This document shows, one piece after another, positions 15,902 to 23,419 of a stretch of DNA of 42,231 bases (position 1 is the first letter of the stretch; each line of letters starts with the position of its first letter). Location of the stretch: positions 1-42,231 of the forward strand of contig JAHDQS010000001.1 in the NCBI GenBank assembly GCA_018433675.1. Direction: 5' to 3'. The notes under the pieces were generated by a model that worked only from the letters and a program-made list of their open reading frames with translations, ran no database searches and had not been told where the DNA came from. The stretch is from Clostridia bacterium (GTDB lineage Bacteria; Bacillota; Peptococcia; DRI-13; SM3-B62). The translations under genes were made by a program, and so were the position numbers.

Positions 15902-16297
15902 CTATTTACTTGATCCCCTTCTGCCTCTCTTTGAATCGTTACTTCGTTTTACTTCTTGCAATCTTTCGTCGCTTTCCTTTAAAAATTTTGCTAGTTTATC
16001 TTCAAAAGTCTGAGTAGGTTTAATCTTATTCTTCCAAGGCCTCGCAGCGGGCTTTGCTTCCGCAGGCTTAGCTTGTTTTATTGAAAGCCCGATCTTTCCT
16101 TTCGGGTCCACATTGATTACCTTTACCTTGACTGTATCCTTCTCTTTTAGATAATCCTTTACATCCTTGACGTACGCGTCGGCTACCTCGGAAATATGCA
16201 CCAACCCTGTAACCCCGCCCGGCAACTCAATAAAAGCACCAAAAGGAGTAATACTTGTGACAATGCCGTCGAGAATAGCCCCTTCAGTAATAGACAT
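15902..16297 (-). CDS. yabR: S1-domain RNA-binding protein (YabR-like)
   Basis: A single S1 RNA-binding domain fills residues about 3-72 (GAILDGIVTSITPFGAFIEL; GLVHISEVA; KIGLSIKQA). A basic, serine- and arginine-rich tail follows, as in B. subtilis YabR (about 130 residues; here 131). The family is thought to bind RNA or the ribosome; its exact role is not settled. The start is set at ATG 16297, preceded by AGGAGG at slightly long spacing, instead of the longer frame from 16345. It follows divIC as in B. subtilis and is closed by a strong terminator. Confidence 0.88.
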   Translation of the reverse strand: MSITEGAILDGIVTSITPFGAFIELPGGVTGLVHISEVADAYVKDVKDYLKEKDTVKVKVINVDPKGKIGLSIKQAKPAEAKPAARPWKNKIKPTQTFEDKLAKFLKESDERLQEVKRSNDSKRGRRGSSK

Positions 16298-16424
16298 CCA
16301 GCTAAAATGCCTCCTAATCATTATTTTTCGCCACTGCCGCAACAATACTGCTTAGTTATTATATCTTAATCATTCTCTTAGTGTCAACATGTATCTTCGC
16401 TTCTTCGCTTCTTGTGTTCCCTTC

Positions 16425-16883
16425 TCAATCCGCTATAAAGCTATCCTGCATTTCCTTCTTTTCCGGTATACCCGCTTCCAGTTGAGCATTAATAATGATT
16501 GTCTCTCCCGGTTTAACCATTCCCAGGCTTTCCCTTGCCATCTTTTCTATGATCTCTTCGTCATGCAAGGCTTCTATTTCTGCCTCTAATTTCTGCTGTT
16601 CCCTAATAAGCGCTTGTTCTTCCCCTTCCAGCACCTTTAATTGTTCCCTTAACTCCAGCATCCGGTATCCACCAATCATAAAACAAAAGATAAGATATCC
16701 CCCTATGAGCCAAAGGGGAACCTTGATAAACAGCGGCATCCTTCTTTTCTTCTTTTGCAGCAAAGACTCATTATATTCATTCTCCACAACATGCAAACCG
16801 GGACACAGGTTTTGTCCGTCCACAGCTCCTATTGTTTTTCTTTTTCGTTTTATCTTCACCGTCACCACCACGCCAAACATCAT
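16425..16883 (-). CDS. divIC: Septum formation initiator DivIC/FtsB family
   Basis: DivIC is a small bitopic membrane protein that joins FtsL and DivIB in the division complex at the septum. A basic cytoplasmic part is followed by one membrane segment (IKVPLWLIGGYLIFCFMIGG) and a coiled coil (LELREQLKVLEGEEQALIREQ and on), then the conserved ESLGMVKPGE near the end. The frame can be read from TTG 16913, but neither that nor ATG 16883 has a good ribosome binding site, and the N-terminal part is longer than in B. subtilis (125 residues in total). The true start may be further in, so the first 40-50 residues are uncertain. Confidence 0.85.
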   Translation of the reverse strand: MMFGVVVTVKIKRKRKTIGAVDGQNLCPGLHVVENEYNESLLQKKKRRMPLFIKVPLWLIGGYLIFCFMIGGYRMLELREQLKVLEGEEQALIREQQKLEAEIEALHDEEIIEKMARESLGMVKPGETIIINAQLEAGIPEKKEMQDSFIAD

Positions 16884-16905
16884 TCCATCGTAATGGCTTC
16901 TTTCG

Positions 16906-17274
16906 CTATCCAAAGGGAAATATCCTTCTGAATATCTTAAAAATGTAGTTAAATATCGTTGAAACAGTAAGATATGCTTTATACATCCTTCTTAAAATGG
17001 GTTTGCTGAAACAACGTAAATAAGCCGAAAAACCGAGCCCCATCGCTAGAAAGACATATAATCGCACTTCACCCCAATTGTTTAACAATAAAAAAGCATA
17101 TGAAATAACCGTTATCGACAGCCAAAAAAGGATATCACCAAAAGTTGTCCCCCAGTACTTGGGTTGCCAAACTCTTCTCACAGTTCTGTATATATCATAT
17201 ATAAAACCAACCAAACCTCCTAAAATCACAAGCAATAAAAAGGAGATTATTTGCTCAGCTACAGGCCGCATCAT
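16906..17274 (-). CDS. yabQ: Spore cortex biosynthesis protein YabQ
   Basis: This is a 122-residue integral membrane protein with hydrophobic segments at about 8-27, 46-64 and 70-88 and the YabQ pattern GLVGFIYDIYRTVRRVW. In B. subtilis YabQ is a sigma-E-controlled mother-cell protein of the outer forespore membrane needed for cortex formation. It follows yabP by 12 bases. Two tandem ATGs (17274 and 17271) follow AGAGGTGGC; the second has better spacing. Confidence 0.9.
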   Translation of the reverse strand: MMRPVAEQIISFLLLVILGGLVGFIYDIYRTVRRVWQPKYWGTTFGDILFWLSITVISYAFLLLNNWGEVRLYVFLAMGLGFSAYLRCFSKPILRRMYKAYLTVSTIFNYIFKIFRRIFPFG

Positions 17275-17286
17275 GCCACCTCTACT

Positions 17287-17574
17287 TCATTTGAGGAGTT
17301 TTTCCACAATCCCCTTGCCCTTGCGTTTCATCTTTGCCTTTTTGTTCTCTGCATACTGCAGAGTACAAATATTACCTGACAACATTATTTCTCCTTGTTC
17401 AAGATTCAATTGCGTAATATGAAGTCCTTCCCCTTTAATCACCAGCACTCCCAATTTACTCACTGCGATTATCTCTTGCTCGTCAAAACTTTCCACCTCG
17501 ATAATCCCATTTGCCTGAAGCTGTTCCCTACCGTACAGTTCCAGTTTGTAACCGGACTCTTCCCTTTTCTCCAT
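17287..17574 (-). CDS. yabP: Sporulation protein YabP
   Basis: The 95-residue protein has the YabP/YqfC fold signature: LELYGREQLQANGIIEVESF, then VLVIKGEGLHI and LEQGEIMLSG. It is produced in the mother cell under sigma-E in B. subtilis, together with YabQ. The start is ATG 17574 after GGGAGG; an upstream in-frame ATG at 17592 lies inside a hairpin and has no binding site. The first half of the ribosome binding site forms the base of a 19-bp perfect hairpin, so translation may be controlled by RNA structure. Confidence 0.9.
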   Translation of the reverse strand: MEKREESGYKLELYGREQLQANGIIEVESFDEQEIIAVSKLGVLVIKGEGLHITQLNLEQGEIMLSGNICTLQYAENKKAKMKRKGKGIVEKLLK

Positions 17575-17584
17575 GTTTTTCCCT

Positions 17585-17632
17585 CCCGGCATATCAATAT
17601 ATGTTTTTATTTACATATATTGATATGCCGGG
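17585..17632 (-). promoter_or_regulatory. 19-bp perfect hairpin overlapping the yabP ribosome binding site
   Basis: The arms at 17585-17603 and 17614-17632 are perfect 19-base complements with a 10-base T-rich loop. On the yabP transcript the 3' arm ends in GGG, which is the first half of the Shine-Dalgarno GGGAGG; the start codon follows 10 bases later. No U-run follows, so it is not a classic terminator. It could block translation, stabilise the mRNA end after processing, or bind a protein as DNA. The next upstream gene ends 21 bases away. Confidence 0.75.
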
Positions 17633-17653
17633 AAAAAGAAAATATACCCGTTG

Positions 17654-18037
17654 CTAATACTCAATCCCATCGATACTGTCATATTCTCTTTTACATTCTT
17701 GACAAAATGGCGTATAAGGTATTATCTGCAACCTTCCGGGATCAATTTCCTTACCGCATACCCGACATAAACCATAGCTGCCGTTTTCCACATTTGTAAG
17801 GGCCTCTTCAATCAAGGCCAGCTTGTTTTCCGCAAAAATCTTTAATCCTAAATCCTTTTCCCTCTCAAAGAGCACATCTCCAATGTCGGCAGGGTGATTG
17901 TCATACGAAGACAACTCCCCGGTAAAATAATTCTGTCCGCTTTGCAATCCTCTTTTTAGATTGTGGGCAGACGTGCGTTCCATCTCGCGCAATTCTTCTA
18001 ATCTCGTTTTGAAGTATTGTAAGCGACTTTCGTCCAT
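17654..18037 (-). CDS. DksA/TraR-type C4 zinc finger protein (YteA-like)
   Basis: The 127-residue protein has an N-terminal helical region and a C-terminal DksA/TraR zinc finger, CRVCG...FCQEC (Cys-X2-Cys-X17-Cys-X2-Cys), at about residues 93-117. All four zinc ligands are present. The N-terminal QYFKTRLEELREM and the DNHPADIGDVLFEREKD segment match the YteA group of Firmicutes, a conserved family of uncertain function; DksA relatives bind RNA polymerase. It follows the SpoIID-like gene by 13 bases, with AAGGAGG before the ATG, so the two genes are one operon. Confidence 0.85.
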   Translation of the reverse strand: MDESRLQYFKTRLEELREMERTSAHNLKRGLQSGQNYFTGELSSYDNHPADIGDVLFEREKDLGLKIFAENKLALIEEALTNVENGSYGLCRVCGKEIDPGRLQIIPYTPFCQECKREYDSIDGIEY

Positions 18038-18050
18038 TGTGCCTCCTTGA

Positions 18051-19007
18051 TTACTCCCATTCTTTTATGATCTCAACATCTTTATAAAAATAATTCACAA
18101 TTTCCTCTGGCGATTTCCCCTGTTCAGCCAACGCCTTCGCGCCCCATTGGCTCATTCCTACGCCATGCCCAAAGCCTTTTCCAGCCATAACCAGACTATC
18201 GCCCTCTACTTTTATTTCAGTCAGCAGCGCAGAGCGCATCTTTTCCTTATCCAAGGCCAGACGCAATGCAGGCCCACTTACTGTAGCACTTCCCACCTGC
18301 AGCTTTATTACACGTCCGGAGCCTCCTTTTTCAAGCACCTCAACCTGCCCGATATCGCCGGGATCCTCTCCCGTAATTTTTCGTACTGCTTCCCTGACAA
18401 CAGATAATGGGAACTCTGCCTGCCAATTCTTGTTTTCTGGGGCAGTGATTTCATAACCCGGATCCTCTACACTTTGAATATATGGGGCCTCCTCCTCTTC
18501 GTAGGCCAACCCTTCTCTCGCCGATTCTGCGGTAACCCCTCCACCGTCAGCAAAAAACCAGGCCTTGATATACGCCCCTTTGTATTTCACTAATTCTCCT
18601 CTAGTCATCTCAACCGCTTCTTTAACCCTTTCGTTGATTCTTTCCGGATCATAGGCTTGAAATTCCTCGGTATCTGTCGAGGCATCGGTGCCCCTTTCCG
18701 GCACACCTCCGGTTGATGCCATCCTTTCCATGGTAAATGTTCTGGCCAGTATAGCCTGTGCCGCTAACGCTTCGGCCGGCCAGTCGGGTTCCATTTCAGC
18801 CGCCACCACACCTTGGATATACTCCTCCATCTTCAGTTCCTTCGTTTCACCGGTTTCAGCAACATATAATGATATTGTCGGTTCATCGCCGGTCCCTTCC
18901 GTGCCGGGTGTCTTTTCCGGACGCCTCTCCTGTTGTGCACAACCAATTGCAGTTAACAGGATACATAAAACCACCAATGAAGATAGATAGTATTTGATTC
19001 TTGGCAT
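18051..19007 (-). CDS. SpoIID/LytB-domain lipoprotein
   Basis: The 318-residue protein has a signal peptide with a lipobox ending ILLTAIGC (Cys near residue 24), then a SpoIID domain from about residue 45 to the end, with the catalytic-glutamate motif VVAAEMEPDWP and the family ending GMSQWGAKALAEQGKSPEEIVNYFY. SpoIID enzymes are lytic transglycosylases that cut cell-wall glycan strands during engulfment. This may be the engulfment enzyme itself or a paralogue; the lipid anchor in place of a membrane segment and the position in the yabP region favour a paralogue. A TATACTA element upstream hints at forespore expression. Start ATG has AAGGAGGGG. Confidence 0.85.
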   Translation of the reverse strand: MPRIKYYLSSLVVLCILLTAIGCAQQERRPEKTPGTEGTGDEPTISLYVAETGETKELKMEEYIQGVVAAEMEPDWPAEALAAQAILARTFTMERMASTGGVPERGTDASTDTEEFQAYDPERINERVKEAVEMTRGELVKYKGAYIKAWFFADGGGVTAESAREGLAYEEEEAPYIQSVEDPGYEITAPENKNWQAEFPLSVVREAVRKITGEDPGDIGQVEVLEKGGSGRVIKLQVGSATVSGPALRLALDKEKMRSALLTEIKVEGDSLVMAGKGFGHGVGMSQWGAKALAEQGKSPEEIVNYFYKDVEIIKEWE

Positions 19008-19070
19008 TCGAATCCCCTCCTTAATTTAGGCTTAGTATAGCCCTGGAGGGGACCTCTAATGTATGGAAAA

Positions 19071-19313
19071 TTATTCTATCACACGGTATAAGTTCTGCGC
19101 TTCACCCGCAGGAACGCTCTCCTTTAATTCCAAGACCTCTACTGTAATTTTCCTGTTCCCAAAGCCTATCCCTATTATATCCCCCACCTTGACATCATAA
19201 GATGCTTTAGCAACTTTATCGTTTACCGTAACTCGCCCAGCATCAGCGGCATCCCTGGCAACCGTTCGACGCTTAATCAACCTTGAAACCTTTAAGAATT
19301 TATCCAAGCGCAT
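19071..19313 (-). CDS. rqcP: RNA-binding S4 protein RqcP (YabO)
   Basis: The 80-residue protein is almost entirely one S4 domain (MRLDKFLKVSRLIKRRTVARDAADAGRVTVNDKVAKAS). RqcP works with RqcH in bacterial ribosome-associated quality control, stabilising the P-site tRNA on the 50S subunit while alanine tails are added to stalled chains. Length and position after mazG match B. subtilis yabO. Start ATG has AGGAGG about 7 bases away. Strong hairpins separate it from hup upstream. Confidence 0.92.
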   Translation of the reverse strand: MRLDKFLKVSRLIKRRTVARDAADAGRVTVNDKVAKASYDVKVGDIIGIGFGNRKITVEVLELKESVPAGEAQNLYRVIE

Positions 19314-19360
19314 TACCTCAACCTCCTTTTTCCATTATTCTACCCTATTACCTGGACTAA

Positions 19361-19395
19361 GGTAAAAGAAAAATCAGGCTCGAAACGAACCTGAT
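19361..19395 (-). terminator. Second terminator hairpin downstream of hup
   Basis: On the minus strand ATCAGGTTCG and CGAGCCTGAT (+ 19386-19395 and 19373-19382) form a 10-bp stem with a 3-base loop and are followed by TTTTCTTTT. Confidence 0.8.
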
Positions 19396-19440
19396 AAAAC
19401 AATTTAAAATATAATCACAAACTCAATCCAAATCATTTTG

Positions 19441-19475
19441 AAAAACGCCGTGCTCCCGCTCACAAGAGCGGGAGA
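19441..19475 (-). terminator. First terminator hairpin downstream of hup
   Basis: CTCCCGCTC and GAGCGGGAG (about 19453-19461 and 19466-19474) form a 9-bp GC-rich stem with a 4-base loop; on the minus strand a T5 tract follows seven bases later. A second small hairpin, GCCGA-CAAA-TCGGC (19481-19494), with T6 on the plus strand, overlaps the hup stop. Confidence 0.72.
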
Positions 19476-19498
19476 CAAACGCCGACAAATCGGCTTTT

Positions 19499-19771
19499 TT
19501 AAACAACGGCCTCTTTCAAAGCCTTGCCAGGCTTGAATGCCGGAACCTTTGTAGCCGCAATCTTAATCTCTTTACCTGTTTGCGGATTACGACCCGTCCT
19601 GGCAGCTCTGGCCCTTACTTCAAATGTCCCGAATCCTACCAACTGCACCTTGTCACCACTGGCAAGCGCTTCTTCAACGCTAGCAATAATTGCGTTTACT
19701 GCTTTTTCTGCATCCTTCTTTGTCATTTCAGTTTTCTCAGCTACTGCGCTAATAAGTTCTGTTTTATTCAA
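19499..19771 (-). CDS. hup: HU-family DNA-binding protein
   Basis: The 90-residue protein is a typical [27 protein letters not shown] at the N-terminus, the conserved [21 protein letters not shown] arm and the ending KALKEAV. HU coats and bends DNA non-specifically as a dimer. The start is TTG 19771, seven bases after GGGAGG; the longer open frame adds five residues that precede the conserved M/LNKTEL start. It is a single-gene unit with two strong hairpins after it, consistent with a highly expressed gene. In B. subtilis hup (hbs) lies elsewhere, but hup between mazG and rqcP is common in Clostridia. Confidence 0.95.
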   Translation of the reverse strand: MNKTELISAVAEKTEMTKKDAEKAVNAIIASVEEALASGDKVQLVGFGTFEVRARAARTGRNPQTGKEIKIAATKVPAFKPGKALKEAVV

Positions 19772-19867
19772 TACAATCCCTCCCAATTTATTGAAAGTTT
19801 CTTTACTATAGTTCTACAAAGCCAAGGAAAATCCTGCGCCTACAGTAATTTTTTTCGTTTTATTATG

Positions 19868-21385
19868 CTATAATCCTGTTTTTTTTGCTTTTTCCCATAA
19901 TATGTCAAGCATTTCTAGGTTTGTTTGCCCCCATTTTAGATTCTGCTCCCACAGGTTTTTTTCAATATAGTTAAAACGCCGGATGAATTTGTGAACTGCT
20001 TTTATCAGCGCAGTTTCAGAAGATACCCCAATAAACCTTGCTATATTGACCACCGCAAAGAGAAGATCCCCCAATTCTTCCTCCATATTTATTTTTTCCC
20101 TGCAAGCCGCTTTTAATTCATCAATTTCCTCAAATACTTTGTCCCATGCACCTTCAGCGTTTTCCCAGTCAAATCCGACTTTTTTCGCCTTCTTTTGTAC
20201 TTCCTCGGCCAACATCAAGGCAGGCAAGGCTCTATTGAGATTTGATAAGACACCCTTTCTATCTTCACTTTGTTTCTTGCCATTTTCCCGTTTTTCCGCG
20301 GCCTTGATTATTTCCCAGTTTTTTAAGACCTCCCCGGAATCCTTGACAGAAATACTGCCGAAAACATGCGGATGGCGACGAATCATTTTCTCCGTTACCA
20401 CACGCACCACATCGTTACAGTCAAAGTCGCCCCTCTCCTGAGCGAGCGCAGAGTGAAATACTACTTGTAGAAGCACATCTCCCAGCTCTTCGCACAACCC
20501 TGACATATCTTCGTTATCAATAGCCTCTATCACCTCATAGGTTTCCTCCAGCAGGCATTCCTTTAGGGTAAAGTGAGTTTGCTGGCAATCCCAAGGACAA
20601 CCTTGCGGTGAAAGAAGCTTTTGCAGCACCTCGACCAACGGGTCCAGCGGATACCCGCTCATATTATGCTGCTTTTTTCGCAGAGGACTAATATATACCG
20701 ACGTCAAATGATCAAACAGTTCATAATGATCGAGCTCACACAAAGCCGTCTCAACCACCTTTTCTTCACCTGCAACACCCGCAGCTCTCACCACCGTCAC
20801 CGGGTGTTCAGGAGGATACATTTCCAATAAACCTAATTTCAAATCAGAAGCTACCAAGCGTTTATACACTTGAGAAAAAACGATATGATGGCCGGTTATG
20901 ATATCCCCACTGTCAAAACTGAGGGCATCTAAAACCAATAAGCCCTCGGTCGGATCAAGACAAAGAACGTTTAAAACCGTATCGATAAAACTTACACCCG
21001 GTACTACCGTTACCTTTATACCGCACTTTTCCCCTTCCCGCAGGAGCAGTTGTACCGACCGCTCTCCTACCAGAGGATGCCCTGGAACTGCGTAAACAAT
21101 CAGCTTGTCTTCCTCTGCCGCCCGGGCTCTGGTAATCAGTCTTGCCACGATCTCTTCATACACCTCTTCGAAGCTTGCCTTTTTCTCATAAAGATCATCA
21201 AAGCTTGCAAAGCGGATCCCTTTTTCTTTAAGTTCCTCAACCACCGGGTGAACAGCTGTTCTAAAGTGTTTCTCGGCGTCGCTTTCCAACACCCGCCATA
21301 TCTGCCCGGTAAGTTGTTCAATGCCGCCGGGACCGAGCCCAACTACCATTATCTCTTTCAAGGCCGGATTCCATCTCCTTACCAT
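19868..21385 (-). CDS. mazG: YabN-type fusion: SAM-dependent methylase domain and MazG pyrophosphohydrolase
   Basis: The protein of about 505 residues is a two-domain fusion. An N-terminal tetrapyrrole-methylase-like domain (about 10-230; VVGLGPGG, VYAVPGHPLVGERSV) is followed by two MazG segments (about 245-350 and 385-490). Key acidic residues of the first MazG segment are present (EETYEVIEAID; EELGDVLLQVVFHS), which bind Mg2+ for hydrolysis of NTPs to NMP and pyrophosphate. The methylase domain has no established activity. Start is ATG 21385 with AAGGTGG, eleven codons inside the longest frame. It lies between spoVT and hup. Confidence 0.93.
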   Translation of the reverse strand: MVRRWNPALKEIMVVGLGPGGIEQLTGQIWRVLESDAEKHFRTAVHPVVEELKEKGIRFASFDDLYEKKASFEEVYEEIVARLITRARAAEEDKLIVYAVPGHPLVGERSVQLLLREGEKCGIKVTVVPGVSFIDTVLNVLCLDPTEGLLVLDALSFDSGDIITGHHIVFSQVYKRLVASDLKLGLLEMYPPEHPVTVVRAAGVAGEEKVVETALCELDHYELFDHLTSVYISPLRKKQHNMSGYPLDPLVEVLQKLLSPQGCPWDCQQTHFTLKECLLEETYEVIEAIDNEDMSGLCEELGDVLLQVVFHSALAQERGDFDCNDVVRVVTEKMIRRHPHVFGSISVKDSGEVLKNWEIIKAAEKRENGKKQSEDRKGVLSNLNRALPALMLAEEVQKKAKKVGFDWENAEGAWDKVFEEIDELKAACREKINMEEELGDLLFAVVNIARFIGVSSETALIKAVHKFIRRFNYIEKNLWEQNLKWGQTNLEMLDILWEKAKKTGL

Positions 21386-21427
21386 TTCATCCACCTTATG
21401 ATAACACTTTACCGGCATAAGGAAAAC

Positions 21428-21470
21428 ATGGTTTCGTCGTCGCCAAGTCTTTTGACGAAGGCGAAACCAT
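21428..21470 (-). promoter_or_regulatory. Inverted repeat upstream of mazG
   Basis: ATGGTTTCG (21428-21436) and CGAAACCAT (21462-21470) are perfect complements, with further partial pairing inside (CGTC and GACG). No T-run follows, so it is more likely an operator or leader hairpin for mazG than a terminator. Confidence 0.45.
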
Positions 21471-21482
21471 TATCGCACGTAC

Positions 21483-21513
21483 AAAAAAAAGGTGGTGCGT
21501 AACTCCACCTTTT
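21483..21513 (-). terminator. Rho-independent terminator of spoVT
   Basis: On the minus strand AAAAGGTGG and CCACCTTTT (+ 21505-21513 and 21487-21495) pair and are followed by a T8 tract (21483-21490). The hairpin begins directly at the spoVT stop codon. Confidence 0.88.
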
Positions 21514-22071
21514 CTACTGTTCCATTTGTTTGGCCAGAAACGAAGCTGCTGTCTCCACCAGTTTCAATTCCATATCGCCGAATTTGGTGTTAACTTCTTT
21601 GGAGACAATAATCACGGCACCGATTGGGTCTCCCTCCGCAATGATAGGAGCAATAACACCTGCCGAATACTTGCTCACGTCTTCCTCACCGGCACAAATC
21701 TGGCAGGTCTCCTTCTGTCCGGGCTGGTTAACCAGTATTGACTTTCTCTCTTCCATAACCTTTTCTACGGCTTCCCCTACTTGCTTGTTGAGAAATTCCT
21801 TTTTCGGTCCGCCCGCAACCGCAATTATCTGGTCTCTATCCGCAACACATGCTATATGCCCGATAGCCTCATATAATGAATCGGCGTACTCCTTAGCAAA
21901 CTCGCCCAATTCACCTATCGGCGAATATTTTTTGAGAATAACTTCCCCTTCACGATCCACAAAAATTTCCAAAGGGTCACCTTCACGAATACGCAGTGTT
22001 CTTCTTATTTCTTTGGGAATAACTACACGACCTAAATCGTCAATCCTACGAACAATACCGGTTGCTTTCAT
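21514..22071 (-). CDS. spoVT: Stage V sporulation protein T, AbrB-type regulator
   Basis: SpoVT is a forespore transcription factor that tunes sigma-G genes. Residues 1-50 form the AbrB swapped-hairpin DNA-binding domain (MKATGIVRRIDDLGRVVIPKEIRRTL), and about 55-185 a GAF-like sensor domain. Length 185 against 178 in B. subtilis is normal. Start ATG has GAGGAGGG upstream. A sigma-G-like promoter lies at 22117-22147. Confidence 0.96.
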   Translation of the reverse strand: MKATGIVRRIDDLGRVVIPKEIRRTLRIREGDPLEIFVDREGEVILKKYSPIGELGEFAKEYADSLYEAIGHIACVADRDQIIAVAGGPKKEFLNKQVGEAVEKVMEERKSILVNQPGQKETCQICAGEEDVSKYSAGVIAPIIAEGDPIGAVIIVSKEVNTKFGDMELKLVETAASFLAKQMEQ

Positions 22072-22116
22072 TGTGATGATTTTCCCTCCTCGTGGTTTAA
22101 GGGATACTTTTAATTT

Positions 22117-22147
22117 TAGTATATATCCTTGTTATCCCATTTATTCT
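22117..22147 (-). promoter_or_regulatory. Candidate sigma-G promoter of spoVT
   Basis: On the minus strand AGAATAA (+ 22141-22147) is followed after 17 bases by TATACTA (22117-22123). Sigma-G promoters carry TGAATA and CATACTA with 17-18 bases between, and spoVT is a sigma-G gene in B. subtilis. The rest of 22148-22282 shows no gene. Confidence 0.5.
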
Positions 22148-22282
22148 TCTTTTCTCCGAATCTCCCGTCTGACCTCCTCCCTTTGTGAAACCTTCCAGCT
22201 TTAATGTTTGTTTCCAGCACCTTTTTTATACCCAATCACTCGTAAATATTATTTCCCGATAATATACCGATGAAAAACACCG

Positions 22283-22317
22283 ATATAAAAGACACTCCGT
22301 CTTTACACAGAGTGTCT
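22283..22317 (-). terminator. Rho-independent terminator of the foldase gene
   Basis: AGACACTC and GAGTGTCT (22290-22297 and 22310-22317) pair around a 12-base loop; on the minus strand TTTTATAT follows. Confidence 0.72.
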
Positions 22318-22346
22318 CGCTTTAACCCCATTATTTTCTCGCAAAA

Positions 22347-23330
22347 CTATTTACCGTCCTCACTTCCTTCTTGCTCCTCGGCAGACTGTTCGTCAGGTAA
22401 ATGCTTGATTATCTCCGCTTTTTCTTTCAACTCATCCACGTATTCCAGGAATACCGCATTTTTCTCTTCAAAAATAAACCTGTTTTCAAGATTTACTTTT
22501 ACTTCTTCAAAAGAATTATGCTTCGCTTCTTTTTTATCTACAACTTTTATAACATGATAACCATACATTGTTCCTATAGGTTCTTTGGTATACTGTCCTA
22601 CTTCAAGCTGGAATGCGGCTTCCTTAAACTCTTCCAGCAAAGCGTCCTCTTTTGTAATATATCCGATATCCCCCCTGTTGGACTGAGCAGTAGTGTCTAT
22701 GGACAATTCAACAGCCAATTCCTCAAAGCTCTCTCCTTCATCCAAGCGCTTTATAACGTCTTTGGCTTCCTCTTCTGTCTTAACGACAATGTTATAGGCA
22801 TGTACCTGCTCCGGCACAAAAAACTCAGACTGATTATCCTGATAATACTGTTCTATGTCCTTTGTCGTTGAAGTAACATCCTTAGTGATGTCATCAAAAA
22901 GCTCATTAAGGATCAAGCTGTGCTCTATATACATCCGTAAATCTTTTTCTGTTAGCTTAAGCTCCTTTAGATATGCTTCATATTCTTCTTGATTACCGAA
23001 CTGACTTTTACTTTCTTCAAGTTCTTTATCAACCAATTCTTTATCAGCCACAATATCCTTTTCTGCGGCAGCTTGAAGTATTACTTTCTCCTCTATCATA
23101 CTCTGCAGGATTTGCTCCCTCAGATAACCTACAAACTCTTTGCCTTCTTCCGAATCCAAGTCATAGCCGTACCTAGCCGCTGCCTGATCGACCCTGATAT
23201 TCAATTCACTCATGTTAATCTTTTCGCCGTTTACCGTAGCTACAACACTTTCTTTACCACACCCGGGAAAAAGCACTGCTGTTACAAATAATATGATAAG
23301 GCTAAGCCATATTCCCCAGTATTTTCTCAT
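22347..23330 (-). CDS. PrsA/SurA-like parvulin foldase lipoprotein
   Basis: The 327-residue protein has a signal peptide with a lipobox ending VLFPGC (Cys24), a SurA-type N-terminal chaperone region (about 30-160) and a parvulin-type peptidyl-prolyl isomerase domain (about 175-270; EEAKDVIKRLDEGESFEELA; GDIGYITKEDALLEEF; YGYHVIKV). It should help exported proteins fold on the outer face of the membrane. The last 15 residues are acidic and glutamine-rich. B. subtilis has no homologue directly after mfd, but this position is common in Clostridia. An extended -10 promoter lies in the end of mfd. Confidence 0.88.
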   Translation of the reverse strand: MRKYWGIWLSLIILFVTAVLFPGCGKESVVATVNGEKINMSELNIRVDQAAARYGYDLDSEEGKEFVGYLREQILQSMIEEKVILQAAAEKDIVADKELVDKELEESKSQFGNQEEYEAYLKELKLTEKDLRMYIEHSLILNELFDDITKDVTSTTKDIEQYYQDNQSEFFVPEQVHAYNIVVKTEEEAKDVIKRLDEGESFEELAVELSIDTTAQSNRGDIGYITKEDALLEEFKEAAFQLEVGQYTKEPIGTMYGYHVIKVVDKKEAKHNSFEEVKVNLENRFIFEEKNAVFLEYVDELKEKAEIIKHLPDEQSAEEQEGSEDGK

Positions 23331-23389
23331 AACTTTTCTCCTCTTTAATCAATTGAGTAAAAAAACAGATATTTGCGCAAGCTCAGTAC

Positions 23390-23419
23390 ATTATATCAGA
23401 ACAGCTTCTTTTTGAGCAA
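23390..23419 (-). promoter_or_regulatory. Sigma-A promoter (extended -10) of the foldase gene
   Basis: On the minus strand TTGCTC (+ 23414-23419) is followed after 18 bases by TATAAT (23390-23395) preceded by TGA, forming an extended -10 (TGnTATAAT). It overlaps the last codons of mfd and lies about 60 bases before the foldase start. Confidence 0.5.

Noticed and set aside
19481-19500. Plus-strand terminator GCCGA-CAAA-TCGGC-TTTTTT
   Set aside because: There is no plus-strand gene ending here; it is probably part of the complex hairpin region at the hup 3' end, not a separate terminator.
21530-22204. Long plus-strand open frame (224 codons) opposite spoVT
   Set aside because: It is antisense to a certain gene, lacks a ribosome binding site, and its composition is the mirror of spoVT codons.
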